Below, one piece after another: positions 1 to 7,466 of a stretch of 64,000 nt of DNA. Each line of letters opens with the position of its first letter. Position 1 is the first letter of the stretch. The notes beneath the pieces were generated by a model. It did not search any database, had not been told where the DNA came from, and worked only from the letters and a program-made list of their open reading frames with translations. Position numbers and translations under genes: made by a program. Origin of the DNA: Castellaniella sp040276085 (lineage in GTDB: Bacteria; Pseudomonadota; Gammaproteobacteria; Burkholderiales; Burkholderiaceae_B); the NCBI RefSeq assembly GCF_040276085.1, contig NZ_JBELOK010000004.1, positions 1 through 64,000 on the forward strand. Direction: 5' to 3'.

Positions 1-116
1 GCCCAGTGCAATACCGAACTCAGGCCTTCTCAACTTAGCCCAGCCTTTTAACTGTCCAACTTCTGGGGGTCAGTTCATCGAGTGCGGGGCTGTCAGGAGG
101 GTGCATCGGTGCCGGG

Positions 117-674
117 TCAGTCAGGGTTTTCGCCCAGGACATGCCGCTTCCATAAGGCGAACGCCTCGTCCGACGCCAACTCGGCGAGGATGACAATGGG
201 CTGGGCCTGACGGGCGCGCAGCGAAGCGAAGTACGCTTTACGATCGGCGATGGCCTTGAGCTTGATGCCCTTGATGAACAGCAGTTTGCCGCCCTTGACG
301 AACAACACCTTGTTGCCGATATCGCGGCTGAACGCAGCTCGCAGCTTACGCTGCGCGTGCAGGGCGTCGGCCAACTCATCGACCAGGAAATCGAGCGTTA
401 TATTGATGTAATGAGGGTCTTCATCCTCCTGGTCGAGGTCGAGCAGCGCAGGCGGCAGGCCCTTGGCGAAGGCCTCAGCCTTCGCCAGCAGCGCCTGCTT
501 ACCACTGAGCGCATAGAGGAACGTCGAGCCACCGCGCCCATCATTGTGGGCCTCGGCGATGGAGGCGCCGTCGAACAGGACGGTGGCGGTGAAGCACAGC
601 GTTTCCTCGCTGGCGAAGTCGGCCACCTTGAGGTTTTTCAGCGTGATGCGGTCTTGCTTGGTGATGTTTTCCAT
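117..674 (-). CDS. ICE-encoded hypothetical protein
   Basis: This 185-residue protein has no function I can recognise. The start is placed at the ATG at 674, because an AGGA ribosome site lies 7 nt upstream and the longer reading frame adds 28 low-complexity residues without one. The protein is soluble, with no signal peptide or membrane segment. It contains an acidic stretch (LDQEDEDPH) near residue 80 and a repeated K-G-K/I-K-L pattern near residues 125-140. It is the last gene of the module in this window and follows the methyltransferase with a gap of about 240 bases. Co-expression with the element's replication genes is an inference from strand and position only. Confidence 0.75.
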   Translation of the reverse strand: MENITKQDRITLKNLKVADFASEETLCFTATVLFDGASIAEAHNDGRGGSTFLYALSGKQALLAKAEAFAKGLPPALLDLDQEDEDPHYINITLDFLVDELADALHAQRKLRAAFSRDIGNKVLFVKGGKLLFIKGIKLKAIADRKAYFASLRARQAQPIVILAELASDEAFALWKRHVLGENPD

Positions 675-915
675 GGAAAGTCCTGAGATCGACCGGGTGA
701 TGACGCGCCCCTGACGGGACGAGGCTTCATCCCGTAGGTTGGAGAAGGGAGGCATCAATGCCCTGGTGGGCAGCGTTCGCCGTAAGATGCCGAGACGAAC
801 TGGCGGGTGGCGCAGGCAAAGCCCACGGCAGCCTCTACACCCTGGCTGCGGGCTACTGCCGAACTATCGGCAATGCAGAGAGGAGAATGGCGCGGTCCAC
901 GGGCTGCGTCGTCGA

Positions 916-2655
916 TCAATCCGAAGCGCTCAAGCCCGTTTTTTGCAGGCACCGAACCAGTCGCTGACCTAGCCATGCCACGCATGGGACGGCCATGGAG
1001 TTGCCGATCGCCTTGTAGCGTGGAGCGTCTGCGGCGGGTTTGCCGCGGTACGGGATCAGCGTGTAGTTGTCGGGCATGCCTTGCAGCCGCTCACACTCAA
1101 CAGGCATCAGACGGCGCACCCGCCACTGCCGCCACAGCCAGTCCGCCGCGGCGAGTGCATCCCAGTCATAGCGGAAATGCGCCTCGGGGTCTGGGGCCAA
1201 TACATGTGGCTTATCCGCGCCACCGCTGCTGGCGCGCAGCGCAGCCGCGACACCGCCGCCCAGTTCAGCGGCAAGACCATGCTGCCGTCCCCGCAAGGCT
1301 ACACAGGCCACCATCGGCACCCCATAGCCCGGCTTGCCGCTGGACAGGACGGTACAAGCTACCTGACCGTGGCCCGACTCGAAACGCACTTCACCACGGT
1401 TGTTCTGCGCGAAGGCAATGGCGGGAACCACGCCGACACGCTGACGCGGCGCTTGGCTCAGCACCATAGGCTGGCCTTGACCCGGCTTGCCTCCCCCCGT
1501 GGAAAGTGCTCCCACAAGCTGACCGTGGCCCGACTCAAAGCGCAACTCGCCATGGGAATTCTCCGCAAAAGCGATGGCGGGCATCCCACACGCGCGCGGG
1601 GTCGGCGCCCGGGCCATCGTTGCATCCGAGCCGCACCCCTGGGCGGCAAAGGCGATGGTCGGCACCCCCTTGCCCGTACCATTCTCGCTGCTGCCCTTGT
1701 CGCCGTTCGCGGTGCTGAACATATGGGTGATGGCGCCAGCGATCGACTGCACGAGGAACGTCTCGACCCCGAAGTCACTTTTAGGGCCGGGTGCTGCAGT
1801 CAGGCAGGCGGCCACATCGATCGGCCCAGCTGTGTTGCCACCACCGAACCCGGCCGTGGTGGTGATGCTGCTGTAGTGGGGGTTCAGTCCGGCATATTCG
1901 CCTGCTGGCACAAGACCACGCCCAGCAGCAAGGGGAGTTTCTTGCCACGGCGAGCAGCCCGCACGAGAATCCCCGAGCAGGCCCGCGCGCTCAAAAAGTA
2001 CTTCTGCGGGATCGAGGTCATCTCCACCACTTGCCACAAGAAACACGCGTTTACGGCGTTGGGCGACGCCGAAATATTGAGCGTCGAGCACGCGCCAGGC
2101 GATGCGGCGGCGGGGTCCAGACACACAACCAGCGTGCGCCCATTTTTCCCCTGGCGGCTGGAGCGCACGGCTTTCTCCGGCCAGCGCCCCCAGGAAATAC
2201 CCGAAGGCATTGCTGCGGTCGTTGAGGACGCCGGGAACGTTTTCCCAGACGAGTGTGGCCGACGGGAGGCAGCCTTGGCGGCGTGTTTGATCGATGGCAT
2301 TGGCAAGCTCCACATAGGCAAGGGTCAAGGCACCGCGCGGATCATTCAGCCCGCGCCGCGCACCAGCAACACTGAACGACTGACAAGGCGTGCCACCAAC
2401 CAAAATATCGGGGGCCGGCACGGTGCCAGCGCGCACCAGCTGCACAATCTCGGTCATGTTGCCCAAGTTGGGCACATGAGGGTAATGGTGGGCAAGCACG
2501 GCGCTCGGGAACGGCTCGATCTCGGCGAACCAGGCGGCTTCAAGGCCGAAGGGTTGCCAGGCGAGGCTCACGGCCTCAATGCCGCTGCACACGCTACCGT
2601 ACAGCAACGGCTTGACCTGGGATACAGCACGAAGGGTGCAAGGTTGCGGATTCAT
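916..2655 (-). CDS. DNA (cytosine-5-)-methyltransferase
   Basis: The protein transfers a methyl group from S-adenosylmethionine to carbon 5 of cytosine in DNA. Motif I (GSVCSGIEA, about residues 20-28), motif IV with the catalytic cysteine (G-T-PCQSFS, PCQ at about 90-92) and motif VI (ENV, about 138-140) are all present. A C-terminal block (ERLQGMPDNYT, then AIGNSMAVP) gives motifs IX and X. The start is the ATG at 2655 with AGGAG upstream; 579 residues. The central region between motifs VIII and IX is long, Gly-rich and contains two near-identical 39-40 residue units, as in phage and plasmid enzymes of this group. No cognate restriction enzyme is seen, so it is probably an orphan methylase. 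Target sequence unknown. Confidence 0.92.
   Translation of the reverse strand: MNPQPCTLRAVSQVKPLLYGSVCSGIEAVSLAWQPFGLEAAWFAEIEPFPSAVLAHHYPHVPNLGNMTEIVQLVRAGTVPAPDILVGGTPCQSFSVAGARRGLNDPRGALTLAYVELANAIDQTRRQGCLPSATLVWENVPGVLNDRSNAFGYFLGALAGESRALQPPGEKWAHAGCVSGPRRRIAWRVLDAQYFGVAQRRKRVFLVASGGDDLDPAEVLFERAGLLGDSRAGCSPWQETPLAAGRGLVPAGEYAGLNPHYSSITTTAGFGGGNTAGPIDVAACLTAAPGPKSDFGVETFLVQSIAGAITHMFSTANGDKGSSENGTGKGVPTIAFAAQGCGSDATMARAPTPRACGMPAIAFAENSHGELRFESGHGQLVGALSTGGGKPGQGQPMVLSQAPRQRVGVVPAIAFAQNNRGEVRFESGHGQVACTVLSSGKPGYGVPMVACVALRGRQHGLAAELGGGVAAALRASSGGADKPHVLAPDPEAHFRYDWDALAAADWLWRQWRVRRLMPVECERLQGMPDNYTLIPYRGKPAADAPRYKAIGNSMAVPCVAWLGQRLVRCLQKTGLSASD
1309..1581 (-). repeat. Two in-frame tandem repeats in the methyltransferase target-recognition region
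   Basis: Positions 1462-1581 and 1309-1425 encode two related units of 40 and 39 residues. Both begin PAIAFA, contain RFESGHGQ and end PMV. A shorter third echo (VPTIAFA) lies just before them. The two units differ mainly in the Asn/His/Arg-rich loop after PAIAFA. Repeats of this kind occur in the variable domain of multispecific phage methyltransferases, so the two units may contact two DNA targets; that is inference. Confidence 0.8.
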
Positions 2656-2932
2656 ATTGGGTCTCCTGTTTGTGTGGCCCTGGATTCTTGGTCGAATCAG
2701 GACGTTGATGGGCAGGAGAAAGGCGCCGAAGGCCAGGTGGCCATCGGCTCGGGAGGAAAGAGAGACCACCCGTGGGCTGACTGGCAGGCCCGGTTGTCGC
2801 TAGACCCGTCTGCTTATCAGCAATCACACCCGGCCCGTATCGTGGCTGAGGCCGGAATCGTCTGGCACAAATCCTTGCACAAACGGAGCCCGTTTTTACG
2901 CCGGCGGGCACCGGCATCGAATACCGCTGACC

Positions 2933-2988
2933 GCGAAGGGTCTCCCGATGGCTCGCCTGTGAGCGCCAGCCATCGGGAGACCCTTCGC
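2933..2988. repeat. Perfect 21-bp inverted repeat, 14-base spacer
   Basis: The arms 2933-2953 and 2968-2988 are exact reverse complements over 21 bases; the left arm starts GCGAAGGGTCTCCCGATGGC. The spacer has a further 4-bp match (GCTC/GAGC). No T-run follows on either strand, so it does not look like a simple terminator. It sits between topB and the methyltransferase in the ICE core. A role as regulator site, transfer origin or small-element remnant is possible but unproven. Confidence 0.85.
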
Positions 2989-3109
2989 ACAAGCGGAAGA
3001 AACGCAGATCAGCAGAATACAGTTCTCGGAATAACGACCTTCATGTCCCTCCGTCGCAAGACGATCGGGTAGGACACGCGCACGATAGAGAAGGTGTCAT
3101 ACGCTGGGC

Positions 3110-3130
3110 ATCCCGCAGGGTGTGCGGGAT
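3110..3130 (-). terminator. Hairpin 49 nt after the topB stop
   Basis: ATCCCGCA and TGCGGGAT form a perfect 8-bp stem with a 5-base loop just downstream of topB. No clear T-run follows on the minus strand, so it may be an mRNA 3'-end stabiliser or regulator site rather than a classic terminator. Confidence 0.45.
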
Positions 3131-3178
3131 ACAGGCCACGCCGCCAGTAGACGGCTGCGGCCACGGGGGATGGGGGGA

Positions 3179-5191
3179 TCAGGAGCCCTTTCGGTTAATG
3201 CGGCGCGCACGCGTGACACGCTGCTTGGACGCGCCGGATTCGACCGGCAGCGTGCCTTTGCAGTCGGGGTAGCGACTGCACGACCAGAACGGGCCGCTCT
3301 TGCCAGTGCGCTGGCGAGTGGCCGCCCCGCAATACGGACACGCCGGGCCTTGGGTAGCCTTGATGGACAGGGACGCGTTGCCGTATTGCTCAATCAACTG
3401 CGAAATCCACGCTGCCTGTTTTGCGATGAATACGTCCAGCGTGAGCTGACCGGATTCAATCATGTCGAGCGCCTGTTCCCAGATGGCGGTCATGCCCGGG
3501 TCAGCGATCGCAGCGGGCACGGCGTCGATCAGAGTGAAGGCCGCATCCGATGCTCGGATGGCGCGCCCCTTCTTCACGATATAACCGCGTGCGATCAGGC
3601 CGCTAATAATGTTGGCTCGCGTCGCCTCGGTGCCGATGCCGACCGTATCCTTGAGCTTCTGCTTCAGGCGCGGGTCTGTCACGAGCTTGGCGACCCCCTT
3701 CATGGATTTGACCAGTTCGCCCTGCGTGTACGGTCTTGGCGGCAACGTCTTGAGCGCCTTCAGATCGACTGCAGCCACTTGGCACGCCAAGCCCTCGCGC
3801 AACGCGGGAAGCACTTGACTGCGCATCGCGGCATCGCCGTCCTCGTCAGGCTGAGGTTCCTCGAGCACCAGGCGCCAACCCTTGGCGACAACCTGCTTGC
3901 CCGTCGCCGCCAGCATCTGCTGGCCACAAGCGAACTGTGCTATGGTGCGATCGAACTCGTGATGAGGGAGGAACTGAGCCAAGTAGTGCGCCCGGACCAG
4001 CCTGTACACCGCAAGTTCCTTCTCGCTCATGGCCGAGAGGTTCACCGGTTCGAGCGTCGGAATAATGCCGTGGTGCGCCGTGACCTTACTGTCATTCCAG
4101 GCACGCGAGTGCTGGGAGCGGTCGAGCTGGTCCATGATCGGGCGCAGCGAGGGATCGGTCTTCATCAGGCTGTCGAGAACCGTGGGTGCCTCGACGAACA
4201 TGCTTTCGGGCAAATAGCCGGAATCCGAACGCGGGTACGTCGTAGCCTTGTGTGCTTCGTACAGGGCCTGGGCGACCTCCAGGGTTTCCTGAACGTCCAG
4301 TCCAAGCTGTTTGGAACAAATTTCCTGCAAGGTACCCAGGTCGAACGGCAGCGGCGGACCTTCGCGCACGCGCTCAGTCTCCACCGACTCCACCTGAGCA
4401 TTGCCCGCAGTTCGAATCTGCTGTGCGGCTTGCCACGCAGTAGGTTGCTGCAGGCAACGTCCGACGCCATCGGTGCAGCCATCGGGGGCAACCCACTGCG
4501 CGATGAACGCCTGACTGCCTGCGGACAAGGATATGTCGATGGCCCAGTAGGGCACCGATTTGAAAGCTTCAATCTCGCGGTCGCGATCCACGACAAGCCT
4601 AAGTGTCGGCGTCTGGACGCGCCCGACGGACAGCACGCCGTTATAACCCACCCGTCTTCCGAGTACGGTAAATAGGCGGCTGAGGTTCATACCGACGAGC
4701 CAGTCGGCTCGCGAGCGCGCCAGAGCCGAGTAGTACATCGGCAGCGTCTCGGCCGAGGGCCGCAGTTTTCCGAGCGCCGTGCGGATCGACGCATCATTGA
4801 GCGCCGACAGCCAGAGCCGCTCTATGGGGCCGCGGTAGCCGCACAGGTCGATGATCTCGCGGGCGATCAGCTCACCTTCGCGATCCGCATCGGTGGCGAT
4901 GACGAGATGGGTCGCTTTCGCCAAAAGCCCTTTGACGACCTTGAACTGCGTGGCGGTCTTCGGTTTGACCTCGACCCGCCATTGCTGGGGAATGATGGGC
5001 AACTGCTCCAGCGACCAGCGCTTGAGCGCCGCGTCATAGACCTCTGGGGCTGCCACTTCTACGAGATGGCCGATGCACCAGGTGACGGTGACACCGGAGC
5101 CGCTGAGATAGCCTTCACCGCGCTGGGTCGCGCCGAGAATCCGGCCAATGTCCTTGCCCTGGGAGGGCTTCTCGCACAAGAACAGCCGCAT
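3179..5191 (-). CDS. topB: DNA topoisomerase III (type IA)
   Basis: The enzyme passes single DNA strands through a transient break, and in ICEs is thought to resolve replication or transfer intermediates. The TOPRIM domain occupies the N-terminus, with Glu7 (FLCEKPSQ) and the metal-binding DADREGE at 101-107. The catalytic tyrosine is Tyr319 in TTYPRSDS. SVGRVQTPTL (188-197) is the type IA signature region. The C-terminus carries a four-cysteine zinc ribbon (CPYC at about 618-621, CSRYPDC at 638-644) and a basic tail. At 670 residues it is of normal length for plasmid/ICE TopB enzymes. It lies downstream of ssb, whose product may supply single-strand protection in the same process. Confidence 0.97.
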   Translation of the reverse strand: MRLFLCEKPSQGKDIGRILGATQRGEGYLSGSGVTVTWCIGHLVEVAAPEVYDAALKRWSLEQLPIIPQQWRVEVKPKTATQFKVVKGLLAKATHLVIATDADREGELIAREIIDLCGYRGPIERLWLSALNDASIRTALGKLRPSAETLPMYYSALARSRADWLVGMNLSRLFTVLGRRVGYNGVLSVGRVQTPTLRLVVDRDREIEAFKSVPYWAIDISLSAGSQAFIAQWVAPDGCTDGVGRCLQQPTAWQAAQQIRTAGNAQVESVETERVREGPPLPFDLGTLQEICSKQLGLDVQETLEVAQALYEAHKATTYPRSDSGYLPESMFVEAPTVLDSLMKTDPSLRPIMDQLDRSQHSRAWNDSKVTAHHGIIPTLEPVNLSAMSEKELAVYRLVRAHYLAQFLPHHEFDRTIAQFACGQQMLAATGKQVVAKGWRLVLEEPQPDEDGDAAMRSQVLPALREGLACQVAAVDLKALKTLPPRPYTQGELVKSMKGVAKLVTDPRLKQKLKDTVGIGTEATRANIISGLIARGYIVKKGRAIRASDAAFTLIDAVPAAIADPGMTAIWEQALDMIESGQLTLDVFIAKQAAWISQLIEQYGNASLSIKATQGPACPYCGAATRQRTGKSGPFWSCSRYPDCKGTLPVESGASKQRVTRARRINRKGS

Positions 5192-5398
5192 GTCCGTCCA
5201 TCCGATTTCCGTGGGTCATTGGGTTGCTGGCATTGAGGATGACAAACACCACCAGAGGCAGCAGCAAACAAGTCGCATGAGATGGCGACCACTTTCACGG
5301 GATGGCACAGCTGAAGCAGGAATGGCGTACGGCCAGGGACGTGTGGGCCAGGAGCCGCGATTTTCGGGAGCGGTTGGAGGCTGGTGGATGTTGATGGA

Positions 5399-5417
5399 GC
5401 TATCCCCAGGGGATAGC
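5399..5417. promoter_or_regulatory. Perfect palindrome GCTATCCCCAGGGGATAGC
   Basis: Two exact 9-base arms surround one central A. The core 17 bases recur exactly at 7399-7415. This copy begins 50 nt after the ssb stop codon and lies about 210 nt before topB. It is a candidate operator or partition-protein site; the binding protein is unknown. Confidence 0.7.
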
Positions 5418-5466
5418 CCCCGGCACACATAGGGCGGTGATGAACCGCAGCCATCCCCCTGCCAGT

Positions 5467-5919
5467 TCACTTCTTGCGCGCTGGCTCCTTCGGTGCGGTC
5501 GGTTCCTGGGCGGCCTGGGACTTTGGTTGCGCTTCCTGCACGGTCTCCTGCTGCCTGGGGCCGAGGGCCACGGACTCAATGCGAAACGGCAAGATCCCGG
5601 CACTATGCGCATTGACCTTCCAGGTCTCGCGCGGCCGATCTTCATTGTCCGTCCAGGGTTCGCGCTCCATGCGGCCGACGACCAGCACGCGCATGCCTTT
5701 CTGGTACAAGTCCTTCCAGTGCGCGGCATCGCGGTGCCAGATTTCAACCGGCGCCCAGAAGCCACCGCGGTCCTCAAAGCCGCCATCCTTCTTGGGGATG
5801 GGGTTATCGAAGTAGACGTTCAGGCGCAGAAGACGGCTGGGTTCGTCGTTGTCGTTGGGAAACTCCCGGTACTCGGGGGGCGAGCCGATGTTGCCCTCGC
5901 CAGAAAAATGCGTGCTCAT
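5467..5919 (-). CDS. ssb: Single-stranded DNA-binding protein
   Basis: This 150-residue protein has an OB-fold typical of ICE-encoded SSB. Landmarks are a hydrophobic core (LRLNVYFDN), GGFWAPVEIWHRDA, the RVLVVGRMEREPW strand and a Pro/Gln/Ala-rich C-terminal tail. The tail ends in basic residues (PARKK), not the acidic DDDIPF-type tip that recruits partners in chromosomal SSB. Its protein contacts may therefore differ. The start is the ATG at 5919, preceded by GGAGA; a longer in-frame extension is not supported. It belongs to the replication module and would coat single-stranded ICE DNA during replication or after transfer. Confidence 0.9.
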   Translation of the reverse strand: MSTHFSGEGNIGSPPEYREFPNDNDEPSRLLRLNVYFDNPIPKKDGGFEDRGGFWAPVEIWHRDAAHWKDLYQKGMRVLVVGRMEREPWTDNEDRPRETWKVNAHSAGILPFRIESVALGPRQQETVQEAQPKSQAAQEPTAPKEPARKK

Positions 5920-5987
5920 ATTGCAGTCTCCGTGTGGTTGAAATACCCGTGCCTGGCTAGCGGCGGGTGTCAAGGTGCCCGACGCGA

Positions 5988-6515
5988 TCACCGATCGCGC
6001 ACTGCAGGCGGGATGAACTTGAGCCGGCGCAGGTAGGCGTCTTCCGCTGCGGCGGCCTTGCTGGCGCACCCCCTGGCCTGCCTGCCCAAGGTGTGCAACA
6101 AGCTGATCTGCATGTTCAGCGTGATGCGCTGAAGCTCGATGGCGTGTAGATCGGCCAGCAGGTTGACCGGTGTGCCGGTGTTCGCGATCAGCTCCTGCCA
6201 CAGAGCCACACCCATGGCTGACCTGTCGTGCTTGCGCCAGCGCAAAAACGCCGTGCCTGCGCCAGTGGTCTGCTGGGCCAGCTCGATGGGCAGCAGGTGG
6301 AAGGGATACCCGACCGCCTGTTGCAGCACCTGTCGCTGCGCCACGTCAATCAACTCGTCACGCAGGGCGAAGCACTGGCTGGCCCAATCCTCCAGATCCC
6401 CCTTACCTTTAAAAGGTTTCAAAAGGCCCTTTTGAGAGCCTGCGTGTTCCAGCTTCATGAAGGCTGTCTGTTGCAGCGGGCGGAAGTAGCGTGTGTCACG
6501 ATTCGGGTCACTCAT
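5988..6515 (-). CDS. DUF3158 family ICE protein
   Basis: The 175-residue sequence matches the DUF3158 family that accompanies ssb and PFL_4669 genes in clc-like elements. It starts MSDPNRDTRYF and contains LKPFKGKGDLEDWA and a conserved LPIELAQQTTGAGTAFLRWR core around residues 76-95. The biochemical role is unknown; the fixed neighbourhood suggests a part in element replication or maintenance. Its ATG overlaps the stop of the upstream gene by 4 nt (ATGA), indicating translational coupling. It is soluble and of full length. Confidence 0.85.
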   Translation of the reverse strand: MSDPNRDTRYFRPLQQTAFMKLEHAGSQKGLLKPFKGKGDLEDWASQCFALRDELIDVAQRQVLQQAVGYPFHLLPIELAQQTTGAGTAFLRWRKHDRSAMGVALWQELIANTGTPVNLLADLHAIELQRITLNMQISLLHTLGRQARGCASKAAAAEDAYLRRLKFIPPAVRDR

Positions 6516-7288
6516 GCCTGCTCACCCTCGCTGGAAGTTGCTTCAGGGGCCTCAATGGTGGCGGCCTCGTCGCTGGGGTCGGCTGCGGCAGAACCGTCAC
6601 TGCGCGGCTGCAGGCCACGACGCACGATGGGCGGCGCAAACTTCGAGCGGCGTGTACCTTCCAGCACGTCCTGCGGCAACTCACCAAACTTCTCCAGCGC
6701 CGCGCGTGATACAGCATTCTTCGCAGCAAAGTCGTCGCGGGTGCAGCCCGAGTAGCGATACTGCTGGGCCAGGCTGAAAAGACTGCGCAACGCATGGGCA
6801 CCTTCATTGAGCCAGCGCTCCAGCGTGCTGCGATCGATGAGCGCGGTGTGGTGGGCGAGGATCAGCTTGCGGGCGATGTCGTCGTAGTCTGCCAGCAGAT
6901 ATACAGCGGCAAAACCAAGCTGGGCATTGACGAACAGCGGCAGCTTGACGGGTTGCACGTTCAGGTTTTCGCCCAGACTGAGTGCGGCGGGCACACCAGA
7001 CAGTGCCTGATCCACCTGTTCGCGCAGCGATTGCAGCGTGGCCTTGGTTTGATCGAGCTTCTCCTCAATGCGCAGCATCCACCAGTCCGAGTACGGATCG
7101 TCTTGCTCCGAGCCGCGCTTCATTTTGTTCATCACTGCGATGTAGCCATTCAGGCCGACGATGCCTGGCCGCCCCTCGGCAGCAGCGCGGCCATGCCAGA
7201 TACGGGAAGCATGGTGCGTGTGAAGTGTCAGTGATATTGAGCTGCGCAAGGAGCCGAGATTCAGTTGCAGCGGTTCGTTGGTTGCCAT
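6512..7288 (-). CDS. Integrating conjugative element protein, PFL_4669 family
   Basis: This 258-residue protein resembles the PFL_4669 (TIGR03761) family known only from integrating conjugative elements. Recognisable blocks are HHASRIWHGR, PGIVGLNGYI, a DPYSDWWMLRIEEKLD segment, and AALEKFGELPQDVLEGTRRSKFAPP followed by a disordered Ala/Glu-rich tail. No enzymatic motif is visible. The gene is coupled to the DUF3158 gene by a 4-nt overlap. A hairpin (7323-7341) and a 17-bp palindrome (7399-7415) lie in its leader, so it may be the first gene of its own transcript. The family's function has not been established to my knowledge. Confidence 0.88.
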   Translation of the reverse strand: MATNEPLQLNLGSLRSSISLTLHTHHASRIWHGRAAAEGRPGIVGLNGYIAVMNKMKRGSEQDDPYSDWWMLRIEEKLDQTKATLQSLREQVDQALSGVPAALSLGENLNVQPVKLPLFVNAQLGFAAVYLLADYDDIARKLILAHHTALIDRSTLERWLNEGAHALRSLFSLAQQYRYSGCTRDDFAAKNAVSRAALEKFGELPQDVLEGTRRSKFAPPIVRRGLQPRSDGSAAADPSDEAATIEAPEATSSEGEQA

Positions 7289-7322
7289 GACGGTCGCCCT
7301 TTGTTGGAAGATGAGCAGCCAG

Positions 7323-7341
7323 CTTCCGCAGGAAGCGGAAG
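7323..7341 (-). promoter_or_regulatory. Hairpin in the leader of the PFL_4669-family gene
   Basis: CTTCCGC and GCGGAAG form a perfect 7-bp stem with a 5-base loop, 34 nt upstream of the start codon. No T-run follows. Role unknown. Confidence 0.4.
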
Positions 7342-7398
7342 GCAGTCAGTCAACAAACCGAATCTGCTAAAGCCCAGGTTCAATGCCCCTTGCGCTCA

Positions 7399-7415
7399 CT
7401 ATCCCCAGGGGATAG
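7399..7415. promoter_or_regulatory. Second copy of palindrome CTATCCCCAGGGGATAG
   Basis: This is identical over 17 bases to the core of the element at 5399-5417. It begins 52 nt after the stop codon of the replication gene and about 110 nt before the next start, nearly the same distance from the preceding stop as the other copy. This points to a shared regulator of the two transcripts. Confidence 0.7.
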
Positions 7416-7466
7416 CTCCGCTGAAGGCCAGAGATGTCTGCTCCATGGCCTCGCGCTCCAACGTGG

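Larger units (their letters stand above)
2656..3178. other. 523-base intergenic region between the methyltransferase and topB
   Basis: I find no convincing gene here; the open frames are low-complexity and lack ribosome sites. It contains a perfect 21-bp inverted repeat (2933-2988) and a perfect 8-bp-arm hairpin (3110-3130). The methyltransferase promoter presumably lies near 2660-2720. Confidence 0.6.

Noticed and set aside
1081..3072. A long plus-strand open frame across the methyltransferase and the downstream gap
   Set aside because: It runs antisense to an enzyme with all C5-methylase motifs, has no ribosome site and shows repetitive, charged composition typical of a shadow frame.
3122..4675. 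A 517-codon plus-strand frame opposite topB
   Set aside because: It lies antisense to a complete topoisomerase III; no domain is recognisable and codon use follows the other strand.
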